Assembly: GCA_037043235.1 (NCBI GenBank)
Contig: JAWRVZ010000492.1
Location: 62,001 to 126,000, forward strand
From: Rhodeus uyekii
Lineage: Eukaryota > Chordata > Actinopteri > Cypriniformes > Acheilognathidae
DNA: 64,000 bases
Reading direction: 5' to 3'
Positions within the stretch are counted from its first letter, which is position 1, and each line of letters opens with the position of its first letter. The position numbers were made by a program, and so were the translations under genes. The notes beneath the pieces are model-generated. The model was given only the letters and a program-made list of their open reading frames with translations. It ran no database searches and was not told the origin of the DNA. Positions 34,460-46,685 of this stretch are shown piece after piece.

Positions 34460-37400
34460 TCACAGACCAGGACATGGTTTCTGCTTTGCTGTGAGGAAAC
34501 CGTTTCAAAATACATTAGAATTGCACATTTTATGTTAATTAATATCAGCACATACCACACAGTGGTTTTGGGGTCCATCCGTCTCGTGTGCATGTGGCTT
34601 CCCCTTGAGATCCAGACCAGCAATAGTATTCTCTTCTTGCTCCCAATTTCATATCTCCAGTGAAGTAAAAATCTGGTCTGCGCACATGCTGGTCACGTGG
34701 AACTTCACATCTAAATTCTGAAACACATTCACATTAGTTTAATAAAGTACAATATATTTAGCACCAAAAGCAGAAATGATTCCCTATATTATATAAAATT
34801 TGATCTTCATAATTTACGCATCTCCGTTAATAATAATATTCCATCAAGTTACACTTAATCCTTCCATATTTTGAATTAAGAATTTTAACTGATTAAAAAA
34901 AAAAAAAAAATGTAGAGTCCAACAAAGAACATCTTGAAAACATTTAAATGCATTCATTGCTCTGTTAAGACTTACAGAAAATGTTTTTATTGAGCTCTAG
35001 TTTATTCATTTACAAATCTTAATTTATAGTAAAAAGTTGCGCTCCAATAAGACGAGGAATCTTTTTTTCTTCAGGCGCACAGAGAAAAACAATGACTTGA
35101 AAACATTCAGGAGGGTTGTTGGCCACACAATGAATCCAATAAACACTGAAGTCATTCATTAAGGGCAATCAGCTGAATTTAAGCGTCAAAAGATCAAGAA
35201 CAAGTAAAACTGCAAGAAAATCTATTGATTGACAACATACAAAATGTACAACACTTTGTCTCATTTGTGTCAATTAACGTGAGATATTTGCTGATTTCAG
35301 TCCAAAAAAAAAGAAAGAAATTACAGTCATACCACCACAAACTTTTCATGTTGGTCATCATAATTTTCACAAACCTAATAAGCAATCAAATCCTCACCTT
35401 TACATGTTGGCGTTTCTTCCCAAGTTCCACTGCGGCAGAAAACTGTATCCTTCCCATTCATTAAGAATGAACTTCGACATGCGTATGTTACACTAAATCC
35501 ATCTCCATAATTTTTTTTAGGATCCGATATTATGACTGCATTTCCCACCTTTGGAGGACTGCCACAACCAACTTCAAGTGAAAAAAGAAACGGAAATTCA
35601 TGAACTCCAATAAGACTGAGATTAACATTGTCAATAGATTGTCCACTATATGCTGCTGCTCACAAACATGTGATAATTGAGAATCTCACCCTCACAAACT
35701 GGAGTCTCCCATGTACCACGGACACATTTAATGTTGGTTGATTTGAACCCTGGATCACATTCAAATACTGTTGTTTCTCCATCACGAAAGGTCTTTTTTG
35801 ATTGATTTAGTTTTCCATGGTCAACACTGGGAAAAGCACCACATTCTTTCTCCGCTGGGAAAACAGGAAGCAAATTTTAGTTCACTATAATATTTCTGAT
35901 AACAGAGAGTAACAATAATAAACTCACGGATGCACAGAGGTTCTTCAGACCAGGAGCCTTTGCTGCATGTCACTGAATCCCACCAGTTCCCTGAGAATGG
36001 TTTATAACCCTCGTTGCAGGAGTAAAAGGCTTTTTCCTCAGTAGAGGAGCGGTTGTGTGTGAACCCATTTTCCACAGATAGATCAGGACACAATTTCTGC
36101 TTTACTGTGAGAAAACAGTTTAAAAAAAATGTTGATTACATATATTGAGTTATTGTTATTGAAGGCAAATCAAGTAAACTTTACCTTGATCTTCCATTTC
36201 AAAAACATGTTCACCTTTAGCAATGTTTAACATTTAGAAGATTCTGCAAGGAGTGTGTAAACCGTATAGTGATTTGATTGAATATTGAAAAAGTTATTTC
36301 TGTAACATACCAGTGCATTTCTGTATGCCTGTACATTCAGTCTGGGAATTACAGGTGATTTGTACAGGCTGCTCTGGTTCAAACCCAATATTACATTTAT
36401 ACTGCATTTCTGAACTGATGTTGTATTTGTGTTTCTCATCTACCACAATCTCGGTTTGGTGATTCATACAGATTTACTGTAAAACTAAATTCAATCAAAT
36501 TAGATTTAATTTTATATGACAATGATTCATTTGCACAAACTGTAACATTAACATCTGCACATACCACACAGTGGATTTGGTGTCCATCCGTCTCGAGTGC
36601 ATGTGGCCTCTCCTTCAATTCCTCCTTCCTCTGTATAATATCCATTCAAGCAGCTGTAAGGATGTTTTGTTCCAAATGGCCTATCTTCTCTGAAGAAAGA
36701 GTGCGGCCAATACACATTCTGTTCATGTGGATTTTCACATCTAAATTCTGAAACAAGATTTACATATTAGTAACTCACATTAATCTCATAATCCAGAAGT
36801 GTTTCTATAATCTTACCCAAACAGCCAGGCTGACGATCCCACTCCCCATTCTCTTTACATCTAAATGATTTGTCGTTTTCCTTCATGCCAACGATCATGT
36901 GTCTTTCGTCACAGGTGATCTCCACTCTTTCCCCAGGTCTGAAAAAAGTTTTACCCGCTGGTTTGATCCCTTTTACTCCGATAATTGGTGATTTCAGTTC
37001 ACAAGTTATTTCTGTAAAGACATAATTAAGAAATAAAGCAACAACAAATCTACGGTCTATGGGAAAAACAAAGTCCTAAACTTAAGTAATCGCTTTCCAT
37101 CAATTCATTTTATGAATCTTTAAGATTTGATAAACTATTATTAAAATGAAGCTAGCATGAAAAGTAGTTTGTTTTATATTGTCTGAATCCCCTCCTTAAG
37201 TTCTTTACCTTCTCAGCAATTCAAATGATAAAACAGTCTCACTTTTTCATTATAATCAGTTGAATTAAATCATAGTTATTTGCCAATTTTATAGTTACAA
37301 AATAATTGTTTAGCTGCCTCAATTTTTTAATTACAATTAAAACATGGAAAGCAACATTGGTTGGAACCTTTCTGGAGCATGACAGCAAGATGAAGTAAAG

Positions 37401-39111
37401 AATCTCATTCCATTTTGTCATGTTTTACAAATATTATTTCACACTGCACACAATAAATGTAAAAAAAATAGAATTTTAGTTTCTACATGCAGTTTTGTTT
37501 TTGAATGTTTGTGAGATTACAGTTTTCATAATGAAATATCTGGAAAGGAGGATTTCACTATTTTTTCACAATGGTTTGTTATGTAACAGTGGTGCATTAC
37601 CATTGCATTCTGGCTTTAGAGTCCAACCAAATCTAGAGCATCTGGGGATTCCTTCTCTACGCTTGAATCCTCGTGAACATCTGTATTGTAATATGGCATC
37701 TTTCCGATATTCTTTCATTCGATCATAAATACCATGTGGTATATCAGGTGCTGTGCATGTTATATCTGCGTCAAAAGCAAGGGAAAGAGGAATAGAAGAA
37801 TAGATTAATTTGAATAAAGCACAGAATGTCATTGAGGAACACAGAAAAACAACATTTTAAACAACAGAATGAACCTTTGCACGTTGGAACAGAGTCACTC
37901 CATTCACCCGTCTCGGTGCAGTAAATGTCGCTACTTCTGTCTAACATTTTGTTAGAAGACACACACTTAAAGTGTATCGAATCATTATATTTTCCTTCCT
38001 CCATGTTTCCCACTGCAGTCACACTCTCATCTGTGCGGATGCGTGGACATTTCACAGCTACACAATACATGAAAATAAAATAACCATTCAATAAAATCTT
38101 TTAGTACACAAGAGTCACTATAGTTCAGATGTTTATGACCGAGAGAAATCCAAAAGACAAATTAAGAATAATGACTGAAGCAAGCGTACCCTCACACACA
38201 GGGAGAGTATTGTCCCATCCTTCTGATCTGCAGGTACGATGATTGATTCTGCTTATTTCAAAGCTGTGAACACAAGTAGAAGTGTAAGGGGTGTTAAACT
38301 GAAAAGAACAATAGAAGACATAAGCATAAAGTACACTTACCCTTTATTGCAAGTATACACCACTGTTGCTCCAAAAACAAATTCTGACCCTTCAAGAAGT
38401 TTAAATTCACCGTTTGGTGTGTCGCCTGGGTCACTGCACTTTTTCTCTGCAGAAAGCAAACAAGTTTTACATTATGCCAATGATTTAATAACAAATAAAT
38501 AATTCGGTCATTGGTATGTAGATTTGACAATTCTCACTTTTACATTGCTGTGCAAGGTTCGTCTTCCATAGTCCTTTTTCACACTGTAATGTATACATGC
38601 CAGTAAAACCTGTCATGCAGTTCACTTTAACTCTTTCACCATGTTTGTATGAAGGTTTCTCAACTAGTTGTACGTTTTCAAGTGTAATGGTCTCTCGAAG
38701 ACAGTCTGAGAAACACAAACAAATGTTATGCAAAGCCAAAACTATCATGTACATTAAATGCTGAAGTACATGCACAACATTTACATTTATGCATTTGGCA
38801 GAAGCTTTTATCCAAAGGAACTTACATTGTCAATTTGTACCTTGAATACATTCTAACCAGTTTTTGCTTTCCCTGGGAATCAAACCCATGACCTAGATGT
38901 TGCAAGCACCACTCTACTGTTTGGGCGGCAGGAAATCTAAACACTATAACTACAGTCAAATATTCTGGGAATAGCATATATAGTCAATATGATATAAGTT
39001 GACAAGACATTCAAAGAAATAAAAACAAGGAAATCACTTGCCTTGACATTGGGCAAAATTGAAGTTAAACAACCAAAAGACGAAGCCGAGGAGTTTTACA
39101 GGAACTCTCAT
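34460..39111 (-). CDS. cfhl: Complement factor H-like protein, copy B
   Basis: Predicted secreted CCP-repeat protein, paralogue of copy A. Exons from the start: 39042-39111 (signal peptide), 38538-38705 (CCP1), 38341-38446 plus 38190-38263 (CCP2), 37875-38057 (CCP3), 37601-37765 (CCP4), 36817-37011 (CCP5), 36565-36747 (CCP6), 35928-36104 (CCP8), 35690-35854 (CCP9), 35398-35571 (CCP10), 34556-34717 (CCP11) and 34460-34488 (last codons, TGA). Exon lengths equal those of A and phases match, giving 616 residues. The CCP7 remnant (from 36311) is excluded because the AG acceptor used in copy A is CG here. CCP6 starts E-F-R-C-E-N-P-H-E-Q, unlike E-I-T-C-E-N-P-G-D-Q in A and C. Intron 1 again has a GC donor. 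It lies between DIRS copy B and an L2 insertion. Confidence 0.85.
38780..38932 (-). mobile_element. tRNA-derived SINE in intron 1 of gene B
   Basis: Same element and place as in the other copies; the A-box region is slightly changed (GCCGCCCAAACAG). Confidence 0.65.
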
Positions 39112-39182
39112 TTTGATCTCAATTCACAAGTATCTTTTTTTTGGTCCGTCTCCGATACTCTTGCCTGCTTGGAGATCAACAA

Positions 39183-39196
39183 GTTATTAATTTACC
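39183..39196 (-). promoter_or_regulatory. HNF1-like site upstream of gene B
   Basis: GGTAAATTAATAAC on the minus strand, 72-85 bp before the ATG, is the same as in copies A and C. Confidence 0.4.
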
Positions 39197-39199
39197 AAA

Positions 39200-41578
39200 G
39201 ACAAAGAGTTCTGACACCAGACCATTCTGCACAAGCAATATTTCCTGGAATTTAAAAAAAGAGTCATCTGATGTAACAATTTGAATTTGTAATTTACACA
39301 CCAAAGAAAAGTGTCTTTAGAGTCACATTTATTTAACACGTAAACAGGAAGCAAAGGGCCAGTTCCAAAATAATGTTCTCTGAATTCTGTATATTAATTC
39401 TGGTAATGTTTTTCACTTATCCATGTTCTTCTAGCATGAAATCATATAGTGCATTATGTGGTGAATGAATCTGTTCCATAGAGCGTCAAATGAGTGAAAT
39501 TGAAGATTCACAACACTTTCAAACATTGCAAATGTACAGTTATTGCAAAATGAGTCTGTAACTGCCATTACAAAGAACTGAGCAATCTTTTGAAATTAAA
39601 ATACAACTGACTGCTTAAATTGTGGTTGACTTATGACCTAGAGGATCCTCCTCATCTCACATTGTAAAAAAAAAAAGAAAAAAAAAAAGGGGAAATGTAA
39701 ATTCTGGATGTCATTTACTGGATCTTACATGCTGAACTTTTGGTCTTTAACTAAGTTTCAAATGTTTGTCATGAGAAAAGATTCTTGGCACACAATGAAT
39801 GTGTTCATGCAATGCGACTATTGTATTGTGCTGTAGAAAGGGTCCAAACAGTGTTATAATATTAATTTCTCCCTCCACCCCATGCAACATTTAAATTTAT
39901 GATTGAATGCAGTTTCTTAAAAAAATAGACCATGATTTCTGGTGTATTGAAGGAGAAAATAAAACCTTGTAATATGATGAACACCACACCATGACTGCTG
40001 TATAGGGTTAACACAGATTTGAATTCTCTTTTTATGAATTATGCCATCAGCGATTAGTCAACGCCCAACGAGACAAACGTGCCTTTAGCGAGAGGTACAT
40101 TAGCGAGACCTGAACTGAATTGTGTTGTCCTTTCTGATTCTGGCAGTGGTTTACATTCTGCTAAAAAAAAAAAAAAAAAATCTAAGGGACAAAGTCTCTC
40201 AATACTGGCCTATGTTGTTATTTGAGCAGCCCACACACCACTCTGAAGTGGTGATTCAGCAGAGAACAACTGACTTGCCAGCTCTTTGTCACAGCTCTTG
40301 CCACTGTTTTTGAACAGGCTCATAGAGAGCCTACGACTCAAATGCTATCTGAGCGGAACTCAAGGGAGCGGACACAACCAATTAGTAACTTTCTTTAGCG
40401 AGAGGAGGCCTAACAACCTTCGTATTGCTTACAAGGACGCTTTACAGAGCTCCTACAACTTGCAAATGCGATCTAAGTAGAGCTTAAGGGACCAAAGGCC
40501 TCACCAAATAAGTAATTATCTTTATCAAGAGGAAGCCTGACAACGCACACCATAGCTAAGGAATCCTCAGGAGAACGGAGGCCTCAATAATAAACCTGAC
40601 TCTGTAGAGAGAGGAAGCATCACAACACCCTTAGCACTGCAGCGACCAACGGCGACATGATCAACAATTTACAAGAGGAGTCCTGACAATGCTCACCATG
40701 GCTAAGGAGGCATCAATGAATCTGAAGCTCATCCACTAGCTAAGGTCTAGCTCAAGGCCTAACCCTACACTCAAGGTCACATACCAGGAGGCTCACAGAG
40801 AGCCTAAACTTACCGATGTAATACGAGTCGAGCTCAGGGGAGCAGAAACCTCACTAAATGAGTGTAGATCTTATGCATCTATAGAGAGAGGAGGCCTGAC
40901 AATACTTGACATGGCTAAAGAGGTCTTTATACCTGAAGTTGCACCAATGGTGCAAAAGCCAGGAACCACAGAAGGAAACAGCCACACACGCAGACAAGAA
41001 CACTTCCAGATAATGTAACATCCAACAAAGACAAGTGAATACGAGATGGCTTAAATAACAAACACTGAATGATAAACAGCTGACGAGACTAACGAACAGT
41101 GATTAGACACAGACAGGTGCAGGAAAGACATGAAGGATACATGGAAGGGACATGGATGTGAAAGACTGTGACAGCAGCATAGAGTTCCCTTTTGAAAGTG
41201 AATCTATGAATCCGCCTTCATTTTCACCTTATTTTTGTCTCACTACAATTTATCTATATGGAGGTTTTAAAGTTATCAAACAAAAGTTATCATGCTCACA
41301 AACAAAATGTGGGTGAATGAGTAAAATGCACAATACACATAATCCCACACTGAAATTCAAGCCCTGTAACACCAACATTATTCATCTGTAGCGAATTAAA
41401 CGATTGAGTGAAAGGAGGTGAGAACGCACAACTGCTATCATGCATGTATTCAGCAGAAAATTAGTATTTATATTTAACATTTGAAAATTACTTAGTTTAT
41501 TTCATTTTTAAAGATGCTTTTTTAAAAGAGTACTATTGAAGTGTTAATGTCAAGCCCTGTGAATATGTATATATATAT

Positions 41579-41585
<7 letters not shown>
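39200..41585. other. Repeated 5' flank of gene B
   Basis: No gene is seen. It matches 57700-59920 closely. A loosely repeated stretch runs from about 40190 to 41150 with recurring GAGAGGAGGCCT and AAGGAGGC-type phrases. Confidence 0.55.

Positions 41586-41625
<40 letters not shown>
41586..41625. repeat. (CA)n microsatellite
   Basis: An AC/CA run of about 19 units preceded by ATATAC repeats. The corresponding place in flank C (about 59915) has only a short ATATATAC remnant. Confidence 0.9.
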
Positions 41626-41627
<2 letters not shown>

Positions 41628-42046
41628 AACCTACCATACACATATTTTACTTTTCAGAAGTTGAACTGCAGAATGGAAGTTTAAGTGTCACACATTTGTA
41701 CTGTAAGTGTTGTGCTCTAAACTATTCATGACCATCACAAATCCTCTTTGTGGGAACGTCGACTCATGTTTTAGATGGACTCAGATAAACTTTCAGCAGA
41801 TTTTTTTTTCATTCTACCCTACTTGATTTTTGTTTTAGATCTTAAACTCGACGTTCGTTTGTATTACCAAATACAATATTAGATCATTTAATATATTGTA
41901 ATCGTTAGCTTTAATCTAAGTCGCTAAACGCGTTAGCATTGTGCTATCTTACTGTCTGTGCATACAGCGTTTTTCTCGCTCGCGCCTTTTTTCCCGACTT
42001 CATCAAACAACTGGTCAACAAGTTGGATCAACACACGCGGTGAGTC

Positions 42047-42916
42047 ATGTCATCTTCTCTCAAAATTGTCACTTGCACTGCCTGCTTCATGCATAGTCTT
42101 TCTGTCTCTGTCAGCTGTGAAGGCTTCACATGTCATAAATGTAGGGACATAGTCAGGCTGACAGAGAAGGTATCAGAATTAGAGACACGCATCCAAACTT
42201 TAATCGAGGATAGTAAGAATGCAAGGGCTTTAGATACTACTTTGGATGCGACTAGCTTAGCAAACCCTGTACATTGTTCGGTTCCGGCTGTAGAGCCCGT
42301 GCAGCAGGGCAACTGGGTGACAGTGAGACGGCATAATCGCGGGTCAAAAAACCACTGTTCCATTCCGATCAGAACATCAAACAGGTTCTCCCCACTCAGT
42401 GACGCACCCACTGAGAAACCTGTTGAAAGTGCCCTAGTGATTGGCGATTCTATTACTCGGAATGTGAAAATAGAGACTCCAGCCACCATAGTCACATGTT
42501 TGCCGGGAGCCAGAGCGCCTGACGTCAAAGCAAATTTAAAAGTGCTGGCTAAGGCTAATCGTAAATATTCTAAGATTGTTATTCACGTCGGCGCTAATGA
42601 TGTCCGACTTCGTCAGTCGGAGATCACTAAAACTAATATTAAAGAGGTGTGTGAACTCGCAAGTACGATGTCAGGCACCGTAATTTGCTCTGGCCCTCTT
42701 CCTATGCGCAGGAGTGATGAGATGCTTAGCAGATTATCCTCACTCAATGGCTGGATGTCTAAGTGGTGCCCGCGGAATAACATAGGGTTTATAGACAATT
42801 GGAAAAGTTTTTGGGGCAGACCTGACCTGTTGAAAAGAGATGGTATTCATCCCACCTGGGATGGTGCCACTCTTCTCTCTAATAATTTGGCATATAGTCT
42901 TAGAGCTAAACCTTGA
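42047..42916 (+). CDS. L2 LINE ORF1 protein (esterase domain)
   Basis: 289 residues. The N-terminal part holds four to five cysteines (a C-T-A-C pair, then C-E-G-F-T-C-H-K-C) and a likely coiled coil (RLTEKVSELETRIQTLIED, residues about 41-59). The second half is an SGNH-type esterase: ALVIGDSITR (block I with catalytic Ser), IHVGANDV (block III G-x-N-D) and DGIHPTWDG (block V with Asp and His). ORF1 proteins of CR1/L2 elements are known to carry such an esterase and to act as RNA-binding chaperones. All catalytic residues are present. The TGA stop is followed directly by CTA, and the frame stays open into ORF2. Confidence 0.85.
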   Translation: MSSSLKIVTCTACFMHSLSVSVSCEGFTCHKCRDIVRLTEKVSELETRIQTLIEDSKNARALDTTLDATSLANPVHCSVPAVEPVQQGNWVTVRRHNRGSKNHCSIPIRTSNRFSPLSDAPTEKPVESALVIGDSITRNVKIETPATIVTCLPGARAPDVKANLKVLAKANRKYSKIVIHVGANDVRLRQSEITKTNIKEVCELASTMSGTVICSGPLPMRRSDEMLSRLSSLNGWMSKWCPRNNIGFIDNWKSFWGRPDLLKRDGIHPTWDGATLLSNNLAYSLRAKP

Positions 42917-43048
42917 CTAACTGGGGTCCAGGTCAGGAAGCAGACAAACTGGCTAAACCGACCGTCTGCTAGCTGTCTCACGTCACAGAGGTCAGATAAA
43001 TTCCAACACATAGAGACTCTTTCACCTAGATATCATCCTATAGAGATT

Positions 43049-46012
43049 GTGTCTGTTCCCCGAATTAGCAAATACAAAAATCTCTCAAAATCGTTTAAGA
43101 GTAAAAATTTAATTGATTTACAAACAGCTAAGAACGGATATAACACAAATGAACAAATGATAAAGCTTGGGTTACTGAATATACGATCTCTTTCCTCAAA
43201 AGCACTTATTGTAAATGATATGATTACAGATCATAAACTAGATGTGCTGTGTTTGACAGAAACTTGGCTAAAACCAGACGATTATATTACTTTAAATGAG
43301 TCCACCCCTCAAGATTACTGTTATAAACATGAGCCTCGTCTGAAAGGTAAAGGAGGAGGTGTTGCTGTAATTTATAGTAACACGATCAGTACTGCTCAAA
43401 GGTCTAATTTGAAATATAATTCTTTTGAAGTGATGGTCCTCAATGTAAAATTATCTAGTGCAAGTAATAATTCCTGTTTAACTTTTGTGCTGGCTATTCT
43501 ATACAGGCCACCAGGGCACCATACAGACTTTATCAAAGAATTTGCTGATTTTCTCTCAGGATTAGTAATGTCTGCAGATAAAGTCATAATCGTCGGTGAT
43601 TTTAACATCCATGTAGATAATGAAAAAGACGCATTGGGATTGGCATTTAGAGACATTTTAAACTCTATTGAAGTTACACAACATGTATCAGGACCCACTC
43701 ATTCTCGTAATCATACTTTAGATCTAATATTGTCATATGGGATCAATGTTGATACTGTTCAAATTCTGCAGCAGAGCGATGACATCTCAGATCATTACTT
43801 AGTTGCGTGTAGATTACCTTTAGTCAAAGTCGAAAAACTAACTCCCTGTTATAAATATAGTAGAACTATCACTCCTAACACAAAAGATATCTTTATAAAT
43901 AATCTTCCCGATCAGTTTCATCTACTTAACATCCCAGATAGCCTAGAAGAACTTGATGTTGCAACAGAAACTATAAACTCTCTCTTTTCCAGCACTTTAG
44001 ACACTGTTGCTCCGTTACGCTTAAAGAAGATTAAAGAAAATAGTCCAACACCGTGGTACAACGAGCACACCCGGGCCCTCAAGAGAGCAGCCAGAAAAAT
44101 GGAGCGGAGCTGGAAAAAAACTAAGCTAGAGGTTTTTCGCATTTCATGGAAAGACAGCTCTATTGCATTCAGAAAGGCCTTAAGATCAGCTAGATCTACT
44201 TACTTTTCTACCCTCTTAGAAGAAAACAAATACAACCCTAGGTATTTATTTGATACAGTGACTAAATTAACAAGAAATAAAGCCTCAACCCCAGATGCTT
44301 TAAATCAGCACAGCACTAATGACTTCATGGACTTCTTTACTTGCAAAATTAATAATATTAGAGAGAAAATAATAAACATGCAACAATCTACTACAATATT
44401 CCAAAATACAGTACATTTTAGTGTCCCTGAAGAAAAATTCCAATCCTTCATTGCTATTGGGGAGGAAGAATTGTCTAAACTCGTTAAATCATCAAAATCA
44501 ACAACATGTATGCTAGACACAATACCGACTAAGCTACTGAAAGAGATGCTTCCAGAAATCATAGATCCTATTCTTAATATTATTAATTCTTCTTTGTCAT
44601 TAGGATACGTACCAAAAACCTTTAAGCTGGCTGTAATTAAACCGCTTATTAAAAAACCACAACTTGATCGTACAGAATTAGTTAATTACAGGCCGATATC
44701 GAATCTACCTTTCTTGTCAAAGATTCTAGAAAAGGCAATATCTTTACAACTATGTTCCTTTCTAGAAAGAAACAGCATCTACGAGGATTTCCAGTCAGGA
44801 TTTAGACCATATCATAGTACTGAGACTGCTCTCATTAGAGTTACAAATGATTTGCTCTTATCATCCGATCGTGGTTGTATCTCTCTGTTAGTGTTACTGG
44901 ACCTTAGTGCTGCATTTGATACAATTGACCACAAAATCCTTCTGAATAGACTTGAAAATTATGTTGGCATTAGTGGAGTTGCATTAGCCTGGTTCAAGTC
45001 ATACTTATCTGAGCGTTATCAGTTTGTAGCATTAAATGAGGAGATGTCATATCGGTCACGGGTTCAGTATGGAGTTCCTCAAGGTTCAGTACTAGGACCA
45101 TTGCTTTTCACCCTGTACATGCTTCCTTTGGGTGCAGTTATTAGGAAGCATGGCATTAGCTTTCATTGTTACGCTGATGATACTCAGCTCTATATTTCTT
45201 CTCATCCTGATGAAACGAACAAATTCACTAAATTAACAGAATGCATAACCGATATAAAAAATTGGATGACTAATAACTTTCTACTGCTAAATTCTGAAAA
45301 AACAGAGATTCTAATTATTAGACCAAAAAGTTCGGCACATAATAATCTAGACTACTGCCTAACACTCGATGGCTGCTCTGTCAAGTCTTCGTCGTCAGTT
45401 AGAAACCTGGGTGTGCTCTTTGATACCAATCTTTCATTTGAAAGCCATGTTTCTAGCATCTGTAAAACGGCGTACTTCCATCTTAAAAATATATCTAAAT
45501 TGCGACATATGCTATCTAAGACAAATGCGGAAAAGTTAGTTCATGCGTTCATGAGTTCAAGGCTAGATTATTGTAATGCTTTACTAGGTGGTTGCCCTGC
45601 ACGCTTAATAAACAAATTCCAACTGGTCCAAAATGCAGCAGCTCGAGTTCTTACTAGAACCAGGAAGTATGAGCATATTAGCCCAGTTCTGTCAAACCTG
45701 CACTGGCTTCCTATTAAACACCAAATACATTTTAAAATCTTGATAATTACTTACAAAGCATTAAATGGTTTAGCTCCACAGTACTTGAGCGATCTCTTAA
45801 CACATTATAGTCCTTCACGTCTATTACGATCCCAAAATACTGACCAGCTTATAATACCTAGAATATCAAAGTCAACTGCTGGCGGGCGATCCTTTTCGTA
45901 TTTAGCTCCTAAACTCTGGAACAGTCTTCCTATTACAGTTCGGGAAGCAGACACACTCTGTCAGTTTAAATGTAGACTAAAAACACATCTTTTCAACCTG
46001 GCATACACATAA
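43049..46012 (+). CDS. L2 LINE ORF2 protein (endonuclease-reverse transcriptase)
   Basis: Open from directly after the ORF1 stop (42917) to 46012. The given start is a GTG; the first in-frame ATG is at 43157, just before the endonuclease. Endonuclease motifs are LGLLNIRS, LCLTETWL, VGDFNIHV and SDHYLV. RT motifs are NYRPISNLPFLSKILEK, FQSGFRPYHSTETAL, LLDLSAAFDTIDH, GVPQGSVLGPLLFTLY and the catalytic CYADDTQLY. The C-terminal part has LDYCNALLGG and NLHWLPIKHQI blocks. The protein makes the first-strand nick at the target and copies the RNA there. No frameshift or internal stop is present. Length (about 950-1000 residues) is normal for L2. Confidence 0.9.
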   Translation: MSVPRISKYKNLSKSFKSKNLIDLQTAKNGYNTNEQMIKLGLLNIRSLSSKALIVNDMITDHKLDVLCLTETWLKPDDYITLNESTPQDYCYKHEPRLKGKGGGVAVIYSNTISTAQRSNLKYNSFEVMVLNVKLSSASNNSCLTFVLAILYRPPGHHTDFIKEFADFLSGLVMSADKVIIVGDFNIHVDNEKDALGLAFRDILNSIEVTQHVSGPTHSRNHTLDLILSYGINVDTVQILQQSDDISDHYLVACRLPLVKVEKLTPCYKYSRTITPNTKDIFINNLPDQFHLLNIPDSLEELDVATETINSLFSSTLDTVAPLRLKKIKENSPTPWYNEHTRALKRAARKMERSWKKTKLEVFRISWKDSSIAFRKALRSARSTYFSTLLEENKYNPRYLFDTVTKLTRNKASTPDALNQHSTNDFMDFFTCKINNIREKIINMQQSTTIFQNTVHFSVPEEKFQSFIAIGEEELSKLVKSSKSTTCMLDTIPTKLLKEMLPEIIDPILNIINSSLSLGYVPKTFKLAVIKPLIKKPQLDRTELVNYRPISNLPFLSKILEKAISLQLCSFLERNSIYEDFQSGFRPYHSTETALIRVTNDLLLSSDRGCISLLVLLDLSAAFDTIDHKILLNRLENYVGISGVALAWFKSYLSERYQFVALNEEMSYRSRVQYGVPQGSVLGPLLFTLYMLPLGAVIRKHGISFHCYADDTQLYISSHPDETNKFTKLTECITDIKNWMTNNFLLLNSEKTEILIIRPKSSAHNNLDYCLTLDGCSVKSSSSVRNLGVLFDTNLSFESHVSSICKTAYFHLKNISKLRHMLSKTNAEKLVHAFMSSRLDYCNALLGGCPARLINKFQLVQNAAARVLTRTRKYEHISPVLSNLHWLPIKHQIHFKILIITYKALNGLAPQYLSDLLTHYSPSRLLRSQNTDQLIIPRISKSTAGGRSFSYLAPKLWNSLPITVREADTLCQFKCRLKTHLFNLAYT

Positions 46013-46685
46013 CACATTATACATACATTTTTAATCCAAATCATGTAAAATGATTGTTAGGCTGCATAATTTAGATAAGCCGGAACCGGGAACATTCCCA
46101 TAACACCTGATGTACTCGATACATCAGAAGAAGAATGGCATCTACGCTGATATTGGTCTCTGTTTATTCCGAGGTTACCGTGGGCAGCTGGATCCGGGCC
46201 GTATCCAGATCAGATGAAGGACCTGGACACGAGCACAGCACTGCCCTGGGGTGTCTGCGGAGACCGTGACTCTACTGGACCCTCCCCTGTGACGATCATG
46301 AACCCATCTCTAACCGGACCAAATTGGACTTCATATTGGACTTGAATTGTTGTATAATAATCATGCACGGTTTGGCTGTTGGCCAGAGGAGAACTGGTCC
46401 CCCAACTGAGCCTGGTTTCTCCCAAGGTTTTTTCTCCATTCTATTCTTCATTCGTTACGTCACCTGCCGGAGTTTTGGTTCCTTGCCGCTGTCGCCTATG
46501 GCTTGCTCAGTTGGGGAAACTTAACACTTAAAATTCATCAATTGTATTGATTCGCCTGCTCTTTTGGGGCTTCTGTTCAGCCAAACAAACTTTGTTTATA
46601 TTGTTTTTCCTGTAAAGCTGCTTTGAAACAATCTACATTGTAAAAAGCGCTATATAAATAAAGGTGACTTGACTTGACTTGACTT

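Larger units (their letters stand above)
41821..46685 (+). mobile_element. Near-complete L2-clade LINE
   Basis: About 4.87 kb. A 5' leader of about 225 bp is followed by ORF1 with an esterase domain and ORF2 with an AP endonuclease and reverse transcriptase. A 3' region ends GCGCTATATAAATAAAGGTG and then a short (TTGAC)n tail, typical of L2. The unoccupied counterpart lies at 60087-60105 (TTCTACCCCACAGTCTC), which fixes both ends to within a few bases. Any target duplication is very short (TAC or less). Both reading frames are open, so this could be a young or recently active element. Confidence 0.9.

Noticed and set aside
42047..42916. A GDSL esterase as a transferred bacterial gene
   Set aside because: It sits in frame just upstream of an L2 reverse transcriptase and matches the known esterase-type ORF1 of this LINE group.
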